From: Acetobacteraceae bacterium
GTDB lineage: Bacteria; Pseudomonadota; Alphaproteobacteria; Acetobacterales; Acetobacteraceae
Reading direction: 5' to 3'
DNA length: 14,223 nt
Assembly: GCA_947476855.1 (NCBI GenBank)
Contig: CANJSR010000069.1
Location: 1-14,223 of the forward strand
Both the position numbers and the translations under genes were made by a program. Positions within the stretch are counted from its first letter, which is position 1; each line of letters begins with the position of its first letter. The notes under the pieces were generated by a model, which did no database searches, had not been told where the DNA came from, and saw only the letters and a program-made list of their open reading frames with translations. This document shows positions 1-7,504 of the stretch, in pieces.

Positions 1-57
1 CGCCACGCTGATCTTCCGCCCGTTCGGCGTGTTCCAGGTGTAGAATTCGATCGCCAT
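1..57 (-). CDS. Glutathione S-transferase-like protein, N-terminal fragment (cut by window edge)
   Basis: Only the first 19 codons are visible, beginning MAIEFYTWNTPNGRKISVA. The short beta strand followed by TPNGRK matches the start of the thioredoxin-like domain of GSTs of the YghU/YfcG (disulfide-bond oxidoreductase) type, where the Thr-Pro-Asn stretch lies at the glutathione site. A purine-rich stretch (GGGGCAGGGACA) precedes the ATG and could supply a ribosome site. It lies 60 bases downstream of the TPR gene on the same strand, so the two may be co-transcribed. The family call rests on very few residues; a general GST fold is likelier to be right than any subfamily. Confidence 0.6.
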   Translation of the reverse strand, partial: MAIEFYTWNTPNGRKISVA

Positions 58-117
58 TGTCCCTGCCCCATTGTTTGTCGGGGCCGCACTCTGCCGTCTG
101 GACGCGCCCTGAACAAG

Positions 118-555
118 TCAGCCGCCCTTGGCCTTGATCGCCTCACGCAGGTCGTCGAGTTCTTCACACCCTTTCGGGCACAGCGCGGTCAGGGTCGCGA
201 GGTTGATCCGCGCCTGGTCCAGCCGGCCGGTCTCGGCGAACAACTGCCCCTGGTATTCCAGCGCTCCCAGATGCCGCGGGTCCATCCGCAGGGCCTGGGC
301 GTAGTAGACTTCGGCCCGCGCATAGTCGCCGGTCTTGCGGGATGCGAAGCCCAGCAGGTTATACAGGTCGGCGTGGTCGAGCTTGCCCTCGTACTGGCGC
401 AGTTCGCGCAGAGCGCCCTGGTAGTTCTGTGCCTTGATCATGGTCCGTGCCCGCGCGAGGTCCGCGGTCGTCGGCGCCGGCGGATCGAAGGCCAGCGCCG
501 GCCCGCCCGCCATCAGTAGCCCCGCCATCAGGAATGCCGTCAGCCTGCGTCGCAT
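118..555 (-). CDS. Exported tetratricopeptide-repeat protein
   Basis: This 145-residue protein has a clear Sec signal peptide: MRRR, a hydrophobic core at residues 5-18, and a probable cut after ALA near residue 22. It should act in the periplasm. Residues 30-127 form about two and a half TPR units. The best is 62-95 (NLLGFASRKTGDYARAEVYY, ending in A-L-x-x-D-P), followed by one at 96-127. TPRs bind protein partners; the partner here is unknown. The tail carries a CPKGC cysteine pair at 126-130 followed by EELDDL, which may form a disulfide or bind a ligand. The start at 555 is chosen over upstream options because AAGGGAGGA sits just before it and the signal peptide begins there. It precedes the GST-like gene by 60 bases. 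Confidence 0.85.
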   Translation of the reverse strand: MRRRLTAFLMAGLLMAGGPALAFDPPAPTTADLARARTMIKAQNYQGALRELRQYEGKLDHADLYNLLGFASRKTGDYARAEVYYAQALRMDPRHLGALEYQGQLFAETGRLDQARINLATLTALCPKGCEELDDLREAIKAKGG

Positions 556-618
556 GTCGTATCCTCCCTTGCGTTGCCGCAACCATGCCACCCCCGCGGG
601 CGGGTCCGCATCATTTTT

Positions 619-647
619 TTGACCCTGGGCGCCCCAGCTTTCATAGT
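619..647 (+). promoter_or_regulatory. Probable sigma70 promoter of xthA
   Basis: TTGACC at 619-624 and CATAGT at 642-647 are separated by 17 bases, five and four matches to the -35 and -10 consensus. Predicted start near 654 gives a leader of about 20 bases that holds the GAGGA ribosome site (663-667). The spacer contains a short inverted repeat, CTGGG/CCCAG (625-629 and 633-637), which could be an operator or chance in GC-rich DNA. Confidence 0.45.
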
Positions 648-673
648 CCGGCGCCCCCGCTTGAGGATTCCCC

Positions 674-1444
674 GTGAAGATCGCCACCTGGAACGTCAAC
701 TCGATCCGCCAGCGGGAAACCCATGTCCAGCGCTGGCTGCAACGGGTGCAGCCGGATGTCCTGCTGCTCCAGGAAATCAAGTGCGAGGCCCCCGCCTTCC
801 CCGCCGCGACCTTCGAGGCGCTGGGCTACAAGGCCGAGATCGTGGGCCAGAAGGCCTATAACGGCGTGGCCGTGCTGTCCCGCATCCCCTTCACCACCAT
901 CCACCGCGCCTTGCCCGGCCTGCCGCCGGACGATGACCAGGCGCGCTATGTGGAGATCGAGGCGGGCGGGATGACCATCATCGGCATCTACCTGCCGAAC
1001 GGGAACTCCCGCGGCGACGAGGGCTTCGCCTACAAGATGCGCTGGATGGATCTGCTGGCCGACCGGGCCGAGGCGCTGCTGGCCGCCGATACGCCTCTGG
1101 TCGTGACCGGGGACTTCAATGTCTGCCCCACCGACGTCGATTTCGCGCCCGGCGCCCTGTCTCCCGGGGACGCCCTGCTGCGCCCGGAAACGCGGGAGCG
1201 GTTTCGCCGCATGGTCTGGATGGGGCTGACCGACGCGATCCGGGCGCTGCACCCGCGCGGGCCGGTCTACACGTTCTGGGACTATCAGGCCGGTGCCTGG
1301 CCACGCGATTCGGGCCTGCGGATCGACCATGCGCTGCTGTCCCCCGACCTCGCGGAACGGCTCGTGTCAGCCGACCCCGACCGGATGGAGCGGGACCAGC
1401 CCCAGCCCTCAGACCACGTGCCCGTCGTCATAGAAATCGGGTAA
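674..1444 (+). CDS. xthA: Exodeoxyribonuclease III (AP endonuclease)
   Basis: This 256-residue protein is slightly shorter than E. coli ExoIII (268) and is complete. The family hydrolyses DNA 5' of abasic sites and has 3'-5' exonuclease and 3'-phosphatase activity in base-excision repair, in the cytoplasm. The catalytic set is visible: Asn7 in TWNVNS, Glu34 in LLQEIK (Mg binding), Tyr106 in IYLPNG, Asp147 and Asn149 in GDFNV, Asp218 and His219 in RIDHALL, and Asp247 and His248 in SDHVPV. The start is GTG at 674, supported by GAGGA six bases upstream and by exact alignment of the first strand MKIATWN. It stands alone on its strand, with a sigma70-like promoter just upstream and an unknown exported protein 65 bases downstream. 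Confidence 0.96.
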   Translation: MKIATWNVNSIRQRETHVQRWLQRVQPDVLLLQEIKCEAPAFPAATFEALGYKAEIVGQKAYNGVAVLSRIPFTTIHRALPGLPPDDDQARYVEIEAGGMTIIGIYLPNGNSRGDEGFAYKMRWMDLLADRAEALLAADTPLVVTGDFNVCPTDVDFAPGALSPGDALLRPETRERFRRMVWMGLTDAIRALHPRGPVYTFWDYQAGAWPRDSGLRIDHALLSPDLAERLVSADPDRMERDQPQPSDHVPVVIEIG

Positions 1445-1509
1445 GCGGTCCGCGTTAACCCTTTGTTCATCAATCATCGGCAGGATGGGGCCAACCCGAA
1501 AGGCCCCCC

Positions 1510-2010
1510 ATGCGCCTGGCGCGTCCCGCCTGTCTTCTGGTGATCGTGGCGATCCTTGCCCCCGCGGCTTCGCAGGGCTTCGATCCGCGCCACATCGACA
1601 TTATCGACTACCGGCTTGGCATGACCGAGGCGGAGATCACCGCCGTGGTCGAGCGCCAAGGCTTCCTTGATGCCGCCTTCCATCGGGACGACGCGCCCTG
1701 CCCCACTGAACCCGCCCGCCGCTGCCTCTCGGCGATCGAGGCCCATACGAAGGACGGCGCGTTGATCTTCACCTTCTCGGCCGAGGGACAGGTGCGGCGG
1801 ATCACCTACAGCTTCGACGTCCGGAAGCCAAAATCGGCGGCCTTGCTGGAACGCTCGGTGCTGGACCGCTATGGCCCGCCGATGACGACCGGCCCCTTCA
1901 CCTGGTGCCTGCGGCGCAACGACGCCGGGCTATGCCCGCCCGACGCCCCGCGGCTGATCTTCGACAACGCTTCCGGTCCCGTGGCGGTGCTGACCCTGAC
2001 GCTGCGGTAG
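1510..2010 (+). CDS. Exported cysteine-containing protein of unknown function
   Basis: This 166-residue protein starts with a signal peptide (MRLAR, hydrophobic core at residues 7-20, likely cut near residue 23, SQG/FDP), so it should be periplasmic. I do not recognise the family. Features seen: RLGMTEAEITAVVERQGF (35-52), which resembles the helix-turn element of BamE/SmpA-like small lipoprotein folds; LLERSVLDRYGPP (112-124), a motif common in small secreted alpha-beta proteins; and four cysteines in the mature part (64, 72, 133, 142), which could form two disulfides. There is no lipobox, so it is not a lipoprotein. A weak AAAGG lies six bases before the ATG, inside a hairpin. It converges on the aminotransferase gene with only three bases between the stops. 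Confidence 0.75.
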   Translation: MRLARPACLLVIVAILAPAASQGFDPRHIDIIDYRLGMTEAEITAVVERQGFLDAAFHRDDAPCPTEPARRCLSAIEAHTKDGALIFTFSAEGQVRRITYSFDVRKPKSAALLERSVLDRYGPPMTTGPFTWCLRRNDAGLCPPDAPRLIFDNASGPVAVLTLTLR

Positions 2011-2013
2011 CCG

Positions 2014-3141
2014 CTAAAGCCCCCGCAGCACCTCGCACACCCGCGCCACCTGTTCGTCCGTCAGTTCCGGATAGAGCGGCAGGCTCAGCACTTCGCGGGA
2101 GGCACGCTCGGTCTGGCCAAGCCCCGTTGGACCCATCGCCACCCGTCCGTCATAGGCCGGTTGCAGATGCACGGGCGCGGGGTAATGGATGCCCGAGCCG
2201 ATCCCGGCCTCCCGCAGCCGCCCCTGCAACGCGTCCCGCTCGGCGGACCGCACGACATACAGATGGAAGACATGGTCGGCGCCCGGGCGGCGGGCGGGGC
2301 GGATCAGGGACGCCCCCTCCAGCGCCGCGTCATAGGCGGCGGCGATGGCCTGGCGGCGGGCGTTCTGGGCGTCGATATGCTTTAGCTTCACCCGCAGGAT
2401 CGCGGCCTGGAGTTCATCGAGGCGGCTGTTCACCCCGGCGGAATCGCTGATGTAGTGCTTGTGCCAGCCGTACTGGCGCAGTGCGGCGACCTCGGTGGCC
2501 TGGGCGGTATCGTGCATGACCACGGCGCCGCCATCGCCCAGCGCACCCATGTTCTTGGTCGGGTAGAAGCTGAAGGTCGCGGCATCGCCGAAGGTGCCGA
2601 CCCGCTGGCCGTCCTGGCGGGCGCCATGCGCCTGGGCACAGTCCTCGATCAGAGCAAGCCCGTGCTGGCGGCACAGGTCGCGGATGGCCAGGATATCCCC
2701 CGGCTGCCCATACAGATGCACGAGGATCACTGCCCGCACGGGCGGCAGCCCGGCCGGCGGATGCGCCAGGGCATCGGCCAGGGCCGCGGGGTCGAGCGTG
2801 TAGTGAACCGGGTCGATATCGATCAGCAGCGGGGTCGCGCCCACCATCTCGATCGCCGCCACGGTGGCGACGGCGGTGTGGGAGACGGTGGCGACGGCGC
2901 ATCCCGGTCCAATCCCCAGCCCGCGCAGGGCCAGCGCGATCGCGTCCGTGCCGTTGCCGCAGCCGACGGTCTTGCCGGCACCCAGCCAGGCGGAGAACTC
3001 CTCCTCGAACGCGCGCCCCTCCCCGCCCAGGATGTACCAGCCGGAGTCCAGCGCGCGGGCGACGGCCGCGTCGATCTCACCCTTCAGCGCGCGGTAGCCG
3101 GCGCCGGGATTGGCCTGGGGAATGGTGATCGTGCCGCTCAT
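2014..3141 (-). CDS. DegT/DnrJ/EryC1/StrS-family sugar aminotransferase
   Basis: This 375-residue PLP enzyme is of normal length for the family, which transfers an amino group (usually from Glu or Gln) to a keto group on a nucleotide-linked sugar. Visible family landmarks: GCGNGTDAIALAL (60-72, phosphate and cofactor contacts), IEDCAQAHGA (165-174, with Asp167 holding the PLP ring nitrogen), SFYPTKNMGALGDGG (191-205, with Lys196 as the Schiff-base lysine), and the C-terminal SGIHYPAPVHLQPAY substrate loop. The start at 3141 is preferred because the sequence then opens MSGTITIPQANP, as relatives do, with AAGGA ten bases upstream. It follows the epimerase by 32 bases, so the pair probably makes one amino-deoxy sugar. 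Ring position and final sugar cannot be told. Confidence 0.92.
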   Translation of the reverse strand: MSGTITIPQANPGAGYRALKGEIDAAVARALDSGWYILGGEGRAFEEEFSAWLGAGKTVGCGNGTDAIALALRGLGIGPGCAVATVSHTAVATVAAIEMVGATPLLIDIDPVHYTLDPAALADALAHPPAGLPPVRAVILVHLYGQPGDILAIRDLCRQHGLALIEDCAQAHGARQDGQRVGTFGDAATFSFYPTKNMGALGDGGAVVMHDTAQATEVAALRQYGWHKHYISDSAGVNSRLDELQAAILRVKLKHIDAQNARRQAIAAAYDAALEGASLIRPARRPGADHVFHLYVVRSAERDALQGRLREAGIGSGIHYPAPVHLQPAYDGRVAMGPTGLGQTERASREVLSLPLYPELTDEQVARVCEVLRGL

Positions 3142-3173
3142 TGTCGATCGGTCCTTGGTTCGAAGGGGTTTGG

Positions 3174-4145
3174 CTAGAGGTAGTCGACCAGCCGCGGCCG
3201 GTACCATTCCAGCGTCCGGCCGATGCCTTCCTCCAGCGACACCAGCGGCGCCCAGTCGGCGGCGGCGCGGAAGGCGCTGTCATCGGCGTGGTAGCTGCCG
3301 ATGTCGATCTGCTTGCGGTCGGCTGGGAATTCCTTCGTCACATAATGCGCCGGCGGCCCCGCCAGCCGCACCGTCAGGTCGGCCAGTTCCCGCAGGGATG
3401 CCGGAGGCGCGCCGCCGATGTTGTAGATATTGCCGTGGCAGGCCTCGGATTCGGCGGACCGGATGAAGGCCTCGGTCACGTCGTCGACATAGGTCATGTC
3501 GCGCAACTGGTCACCGCCCCAGACCTCGAACGGGCGGCCTTCCAGCACGCAGCGGATCCATATGCCCAGGAAGGTCTGGCGGGCGTCGCGGATCCGCAGC
3601 CGCGGGCCATAGCAGTTGGTCAGGCGCAGCGACACGACGGGCCGGCCGCGCACGCGGTGTTCCAGCATCCAGTACTGTTCGCCGGCGAACTTCGACACGC
3701 CGTTGGCGTCGGGGGGTGCAACCGGCTGGCTCTCGTCCACCGGCAGCTTTTCCACCTTGCCATAGAACTGCCGGGTGGAGGCATGCACGACCACCGCGTC
3801 CGGGGCGGCTTCCCGCGCGGCCTGGATCAGGCGCACCTGGGCCACCGCGTTCACCGCGATATCGGCGAGCGGGTCGGCCTGCCCGCCCATGTGGCTGGTC
3901 TGGGCGGCGAGGTTGAAGATCGCGACCGCCCCCTCGCACAGCGGGCGCAGGTCGATCTCGCGGATGTCGCCGCGCACCAGCTCGACCGGCGCGCCATCCA
4001 GATTGAGCGGATTGGCCCCGCCGCCGAACAAAAACCCGTCCAGCGCGGTGACCTTGGCGCCGCGCCTGGCCAAGGCGTGGCAGAGATTGGAACCGAGAAA
4101 CCCGGCGCCGCCGGTGACCAGAACCCTACGACCTGACCAGTCCAT
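3174..4145 (-). CDS. Extended SDR nucleotide-sugar epimerase/dehydratase
   Basis: This 323-residue protein has the Rossmann motif TGGAGFLG (11-18), an acidic end of strand 2 (ALDGF), NLAAQ (78-82), and the C-terminal sugar-nucleotide part with VWGGDQLRDMTYVDDV. It should act on an NDP-hexose in the cytoplasm using NAD(P). The catalytic Y-x-x-x-K is altered: Lys152 is present in NGVSKFAGE, but position 148 is Asn rather than Tyr. From memory, a branch of these enzymes with DVNGINK and LTNxYGPR...DARQTFLGIWIR shares this Asn, so it looks like a subfamily trait rather than damage. GAAGGAG (4151-4156 on this strand) gives a strong ribosome site. It is the first gene of the pair with the aminotransferase. 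UDP-hexose 4-epimerase or a 4,6-dehydratase-like role are both possible. Confidence 0.88.
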   Translation of the reverse strand: MDWSGRRVLVTGGAGFLGSNLCHALARRGAKVTALDGFLFGGGANPLNLDGAPVELVRGDIREIDLRPLCEGAVAIFNLAAQTSHMGGQADPLADIAVNAVAQVRLIQAAREAAPDAVVVHASTRQFYGKVEKLPVDESQPVAPPDANGVSKFAGEQYWMLEHRVRGRPVVSLRLTNCYGPRLRIRDARQTFLGIWIRCVLEGRPFEVWGGDQLRDMTYVDDVTEAFIRSAESEACHGNIYNIGGAPPASLRELADLTVRLAGPPAHYVTKEFPADRKQIDIGSYHADDSAFRAAADWAPLVSLEEGIGRTLEWYRPRLVDYL

Positions 4146-4216
4146 GGAAACTCCTTCGCCCGCGCGCCGTCAAAGGCTGCGCGACGGGTGCAACCTGGGC
4201 GGGCATCATGGCAAGA

Positions 4217-5218
4217 CTATGGGGATTCTCGATCGGAATCGCGACGGCGACGCGTCGATTGATGCCATTCGCTGTCAGGACCGGCGTTCCGCATCACCTC
4301 ACTGAAGCCGAACAGCAGCATCAGGATGCCGCAGACGATCTCGATGGCCGCCAGCGCGCGGACCAGGGGCGCGGCGGGGGAGATGTCGCCGTAGCCCACG
4401 GTGGTGATGCTGACGACGCTGAAATACAGCGCCTCGATGAAGGTGATCCGTTCGCTGGCGCCGTCCACGCGGAACTGGGGGACCGGCATGCTCATGTCCG
4501 CGATGCGGTAGAGGCAGGCGAAGATGATCACCAGCAGGGCGTAGAAGGTCAGGAAGGCGACCATCGGCATCAGCAGCCGGTCGATCCGCCTCGCCACCAT
4601 CTCGAACACCATGGCGATGTCGACCATGACCAGGACGACGTCGCGGATCGAGACGACGATGAAGAATGTGATCAGGCCCATCGCCGCCAGCAGATAGCCG
4701 CCCTTTTCGAACGGATCGTCGGCCAGATAGGGCACCGCGAAGGACGCGACGCCGACCAGCATCGTCGCCACGAACCATCCGCTCAGGTTGGGCAGTTCGG
4801 ACAGGGTCCTGATCCGGCGGGCATGGATCAGGCCGGCGATGCGATCGCGGCGAACCAGGCAGGTCAGCAGGAATCCCGCCACCGGCAATCCGAGGGAGAT
4901 CAGGGTCAGGTACCGCGGGGCCTCGGCGAAGTTCGCGAGGTGAAAAAACTGGAACATGCAGCCGTAGATCGCGAGGAAGTTCGCGGTCACGATCCCGAAA
5001 TGTCCGCCGTTGGGAAACAGCAGGCAGAAGAAGCCGAAGGCCAGGGCCGAGGTGGCGATCGAGACCCAGACGACGCCCTGTTCAGCGTCGGAGGCCACAG
5101 CCACCAGCCCGACCAGGGTCATCGTGAAGACAACCGTCCGCGCCCATCGCCCATTCATGTAATGGCCGATATGCATGGGATTGGGGTCTGGTCGCGGGGT
5201 CGGCGGCATGTCCGTCAT
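4217..5218 (-). CDS. Potassium-channel-like membrane protein (Ion_trans_2 pore)
   Basis: From the chosen ATG the protein has 333 residues. The C-terminal third is a K+ channel pore module: a membrane helix at about 214-238, a pore helix and selectivity filter ITTVGYGDIS (271-280), and a second helix at about 286-307. TVGYGD is the diagnostic K+ filter. Upstream lie about six further hydrophobic segments (near 27-44, 49-68, 74-92, 103-122, 148-166, 175-201) without the regular arginine ladder of an S4 voltage sensor. No RCK/TrkA_N domain follows; the tail is short, charged and Arg-rich (STRRRRDSDRES). No start has a good ribosome site. 5218 is the first ATG after the ridA stop; 5209 or 5176 are alternatives. 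It is 49 bases downstream of ridA. Confidence 0.85.
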   Translation of the reverse strand: MTDMPPTPRPDPNPMHIGHYMNGRWARTVVFTMTLVGLVAVASDAEQGVVWVSIATSALAFGFFCLLFPNGGHFGIVTANFLAIYGCMFQFFHLANFAEAPRYLTLISLGLPVAGFLLTCLVRRDRIAGLIHARRIRTLSELPNLSGWFVATMLVGVASFAVPYLADDPFEKGGYLLAAMGLITFFIVVSIRDVVLVMVDIAMVFEMVARRIDRLLMPMVAFLTFYALLVIIFACLYRIADMSMPVPQFRVDGASERITFIEALYFSVVSITTVGYGDISPAAPLVRALAAIEIVCGILMLLFGFSEVMRNAGPDSEWHQSTRRRRDSDRESP

Positions 5219-5267
5219 ACCGATGGCGGCATCGGGCGGGGCGCTGCCATCGGCGGACGGGACCGGG

Positions 5268-5618
5268 TCACGCCAGCGCGGCGATGCCGGTGATTTCGAC
5301 GGCCCAGCGCGGATCGACCAGCTTCGCCTCCACCGTCGCGCGGGCCGGCGGATTGGCGCGATCCAGCCAGGCATCCCAGGCGCGGTTCATGCCGTCCACG
5401 TCGCGGATGTCCTTCAGGAAGACCTGGCAGGACAGCAGGCGGGACTTGTCGGTGCCGGCCTCGGCCAGCAGGGCGTCGATCTGGCGCAGGATGTCGGCGG
5501 TCTGGCCCTCGGCGTCCAGGCTCGGGTCATCGGCGACCTGGCCCGCCAGATACACCGTGTTGCCGTGCACGACGGCGCCGGCCAGCCGGCCCTCGGGTTG
5601 CAGTCTTCTGATCGTCAT
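5268..5618 (-). CDS. RidA/YjgF/YER057c/UK114-family protein
   Basis: This 116-residue protein is close to the usual length of about 125. RidA members are trimers that hydrolyse reactive enamines and imines left by PLP enzymes; some relatives have other roles. The key residues are kept: Arg93 in PPARATVEA (equivalent to E. coli RidA Arg105) and Glu108 in AVEITGIA (equivalent to Glu120, with the same spacing of 15). GQVADD (26-31) matches the conserved glycine-turn region. The start at 5618 is chosen because GGAG lies nine bases before this ATG; an in-frame GTG five codons earlier is less likely. It sits 30 bases after the ABC permease stop and 49 bases before the channel, so co-transcription is likely. 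Which Rid subgroup it belongs to is not settled. Confidence 0.9.
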   Translation of the reverse strand: MTIRRLQPEGRLAGAVVHGNTVYLAGQVADDPSLDAEGQTADILRQIDALLAEAGTDKSRLLSCQVFLKDIRDVDGMNRAWDAWLDRANPPARATVEAKLVDPRWAVEITGIAALA

Positions 5619-5648
5619 GGGGGGATTCTCCACGTCTGTCGGCGCAGT

Positions 5649-6496
5649 CTACATGACCCCGGTGGCCGGACGAAGCAGGCTTGTGCGGGGGCCGAGTGCC
5701 AGGCTGAGAAGCCATATTCCGCCCGCTGTCAGCACCACGGCGGGGCCGGCGGGTAGGTCCAGGTTATAGGCCAGCAGCAGCCCGACGACCGAGGAGACCA
5801 GGGCGATCAGCACGGACGCCAGCACCTGCCCGGACAGCGAATTGGACCAATGCCGGGACGCAATGGCCGGCAGCATCATCAGTCCAACAGACATCAGCGT
5901 GCCAAGCGCGACGAAGCCCGAGACGACGCACAATACAACCAGAGCCAGGAAGACCAAGTGCCACAGCCCGCCATGCCCGCCGGTCGCGGCCATGAAGGCG
6001 GGGTCCAGGCTCTCCAGGATCAGCGGCCTCCAGATCACGGCCAGCAACAGGATGGAGACGCTGGAGACGCTCGCCATCCCCAGCAAGGCGGCGTTGTCGA
6101 CCGCGAGCAGGCTGCCGAACAGCAGGTGCGTCAGGTCGACGCCACGCTGCATCGACACCAGGGCGACGCCGGCGGCCAGGGCCAGCAGATAGACACCGGC
6201 GAGCTGGCTGTCCTCCCGCCCGCCCGTCCGGCGCGACAGCCAGCCGGACAGGACGGCGATCAGGATCCCCGCGACCACCCCGCCCGCGCCCATCGCCCAG
6301 ACCGACAGCCCGGCCACGGCCGCGCCCACCGCGATGCCGGGCAGGACCCCGTGCTGGAGCACGTCGCTCATGAGGCTCATGCGGCGGAGGACGAGGAAGA
6401 CGCCGAGGGGCGGGGCCGCGAGGGAGACCGCGATGCATCCCGCCAACGCCCGTCGCATGAACGCGAGGGCGAAAGGCGCCAGGAAGACATCCTCCA

Positions 6497-6497
<1 letters not shown>
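5649..6497 (-). CDS. znuB: Metal ABC transporter permease, ABC-3 (ZnuB/MntB) family
   Basis: This 282-residue integral membrane protein has about eight hydrophobic segments. The family hallmark in the first third, LRRMSLMSDVLQHGVLPGIAVG, corresponds to the ZnuB/TroC/MntB stretch with its D-x-L-x-H-x-x-L-P-G pattern. Late in the protein, LGTLMSVGLMMLPAIAS and LDLPAGPAVVL are also typical. It forms the membrane channel of a Zn, Mn or Fe importer, paired with the ATPase encoded just upstream. Its ATG (6495-6497) overlaps the ATPase stop as ATGA, so translation is coupled; GAGG sits a few bases before. A Zur-like box ahead of the unit favours zinc, but family members carry different metals, so the symbol is provisional. 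Confidence 0.9.
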
Positions 6498-7276
<779 letters not shown>

Positions 7277-7290
7277 CACGGCGCCGGGGA

Positions 7291-7395
7291 TCACAGCAAC
7301 GCCCAGGCGACAGCCAGCCACAGCAGGGCGATCAATCCCGCTGCCAGAAGCAGTCGGGAGGCGAGGCCAGCGGTGGGGGCGAGAGGGTCGGTCAC
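7291..7395 (-). CDS. Possible 34-residue single-span membrane peptide
   Basis: A GTG at 7393-7395 opens a 34-codon frame, VTDPLAPTAGLAS followed by a strongly hydrophobic helix (RLLLAAGLIALLWLAVAWAL) and a stop. It would be a small inner-membrane peptide with a short polar N-terminus. The stop overlaps a GTG in the frame of the ATPase gene (GTGA at 7291-7294), the same arrangement as the ATPase/permease junction. There is no ribosome site. A TATACA hexamer ends six bases before the GTG, so a leaderless message is possible. No family is recognised. Hydrophobic frames can arise by chance in GC-rich DNA, so this is tentative; it may instead be leader sequence of the ATPase gene. Confidence 0.4.
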   Translation of the reverse strand: MTDPLAPTAGLASRLLLAAGLIALLWLAVAWALL

Positions 7396-7412
7396 GGTTA
7401 CTGTATAACATT
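7394..7412 (-). promoter_or_regulatory. Zur-like operator ahead of the metal transporter
   Basis: On the minus strand the site reads AATGTTATA-C-AGTAACCGT. The first half matches the Zur half-site AATGTTATA exactly, and the core GTTA-N5-TAAC is symmetrical; the outer right arm is poor. The consensus is recalled from known proteobacterial Zur boxes. The site overlaps the likely -10 element of the znuC-znuB unit, where zinc-loaded Zur would block transcription. Confidence 0.55.
7402..7407 (-). promoter_or_regulatory. Possible -10 element for the metal-transporter unit
   Basis: TATACA on the minus strand lies inside the Zur-like site. The six bases GTAACC separate it from the GTG at 7395, which would then be at or next to the transcription start. 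No good -35 is visible 17 bases upstream; that region is C-rich. Confidence 0.35.
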
Positions 7413-7492
7413 GCCTGTTTGCGGGGGGGAAGAGGGTGTCACACCACGCATACCGGGCCCCCCAAACTTCCTCCCCTCCCCCGCCCGCCATG

Positions 7493-7498
7493 TAGAAT
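7493..7498 (+). promoter_or_regulatory. Possible -10 element giving a leaderless DUF445 mRNA
   Basis: TAGAAT matches five of six bases of TATAAT and ends six bases before the ATG at 7505, the usual distance from a -10 to a transcription start. The CCCCC before the ATG holds no ribosome site, which suits a leaderless message. The -35 is not convincing. Confidence 0.35.
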
Positions 7499-7504
7499 AC
7501 CCCC

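Noticed and set aside
65..84. GCCCC/GGGGC hairpin between the TPR and GST-like genes
   Set aside because: The stem is only five pairs and has no T-run on the minus strand, so it is not a credible terminator.
556..780. N-terminal extension of the TPR protein
   Set aside because: It would bury the signal peptide behind 75 residues of no similarity and overlap xthA, and the strong AAGGGAGGA site lies at the downstream ATG.
1445..1453. GCGGTCCGC after xthA as a terminator
   Set aside because: A four-pair stem with a one-base loop cannot form a stable terminator.
3141..4136. A 331-codon plus-strand frame opposite the epimerase
   Set aside because: It is low-complexity His/Gly/Arg-rich sequence, and the opposite strand has a complete SDR protein with all its motifs.
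4208..5293. A 361-codon plus-strand frame opposite the channel gene
   Set aside because: The composition is dominated by Gln, Asp, His and Arg with no motif. It is the complement of a clear K+ channel gene.
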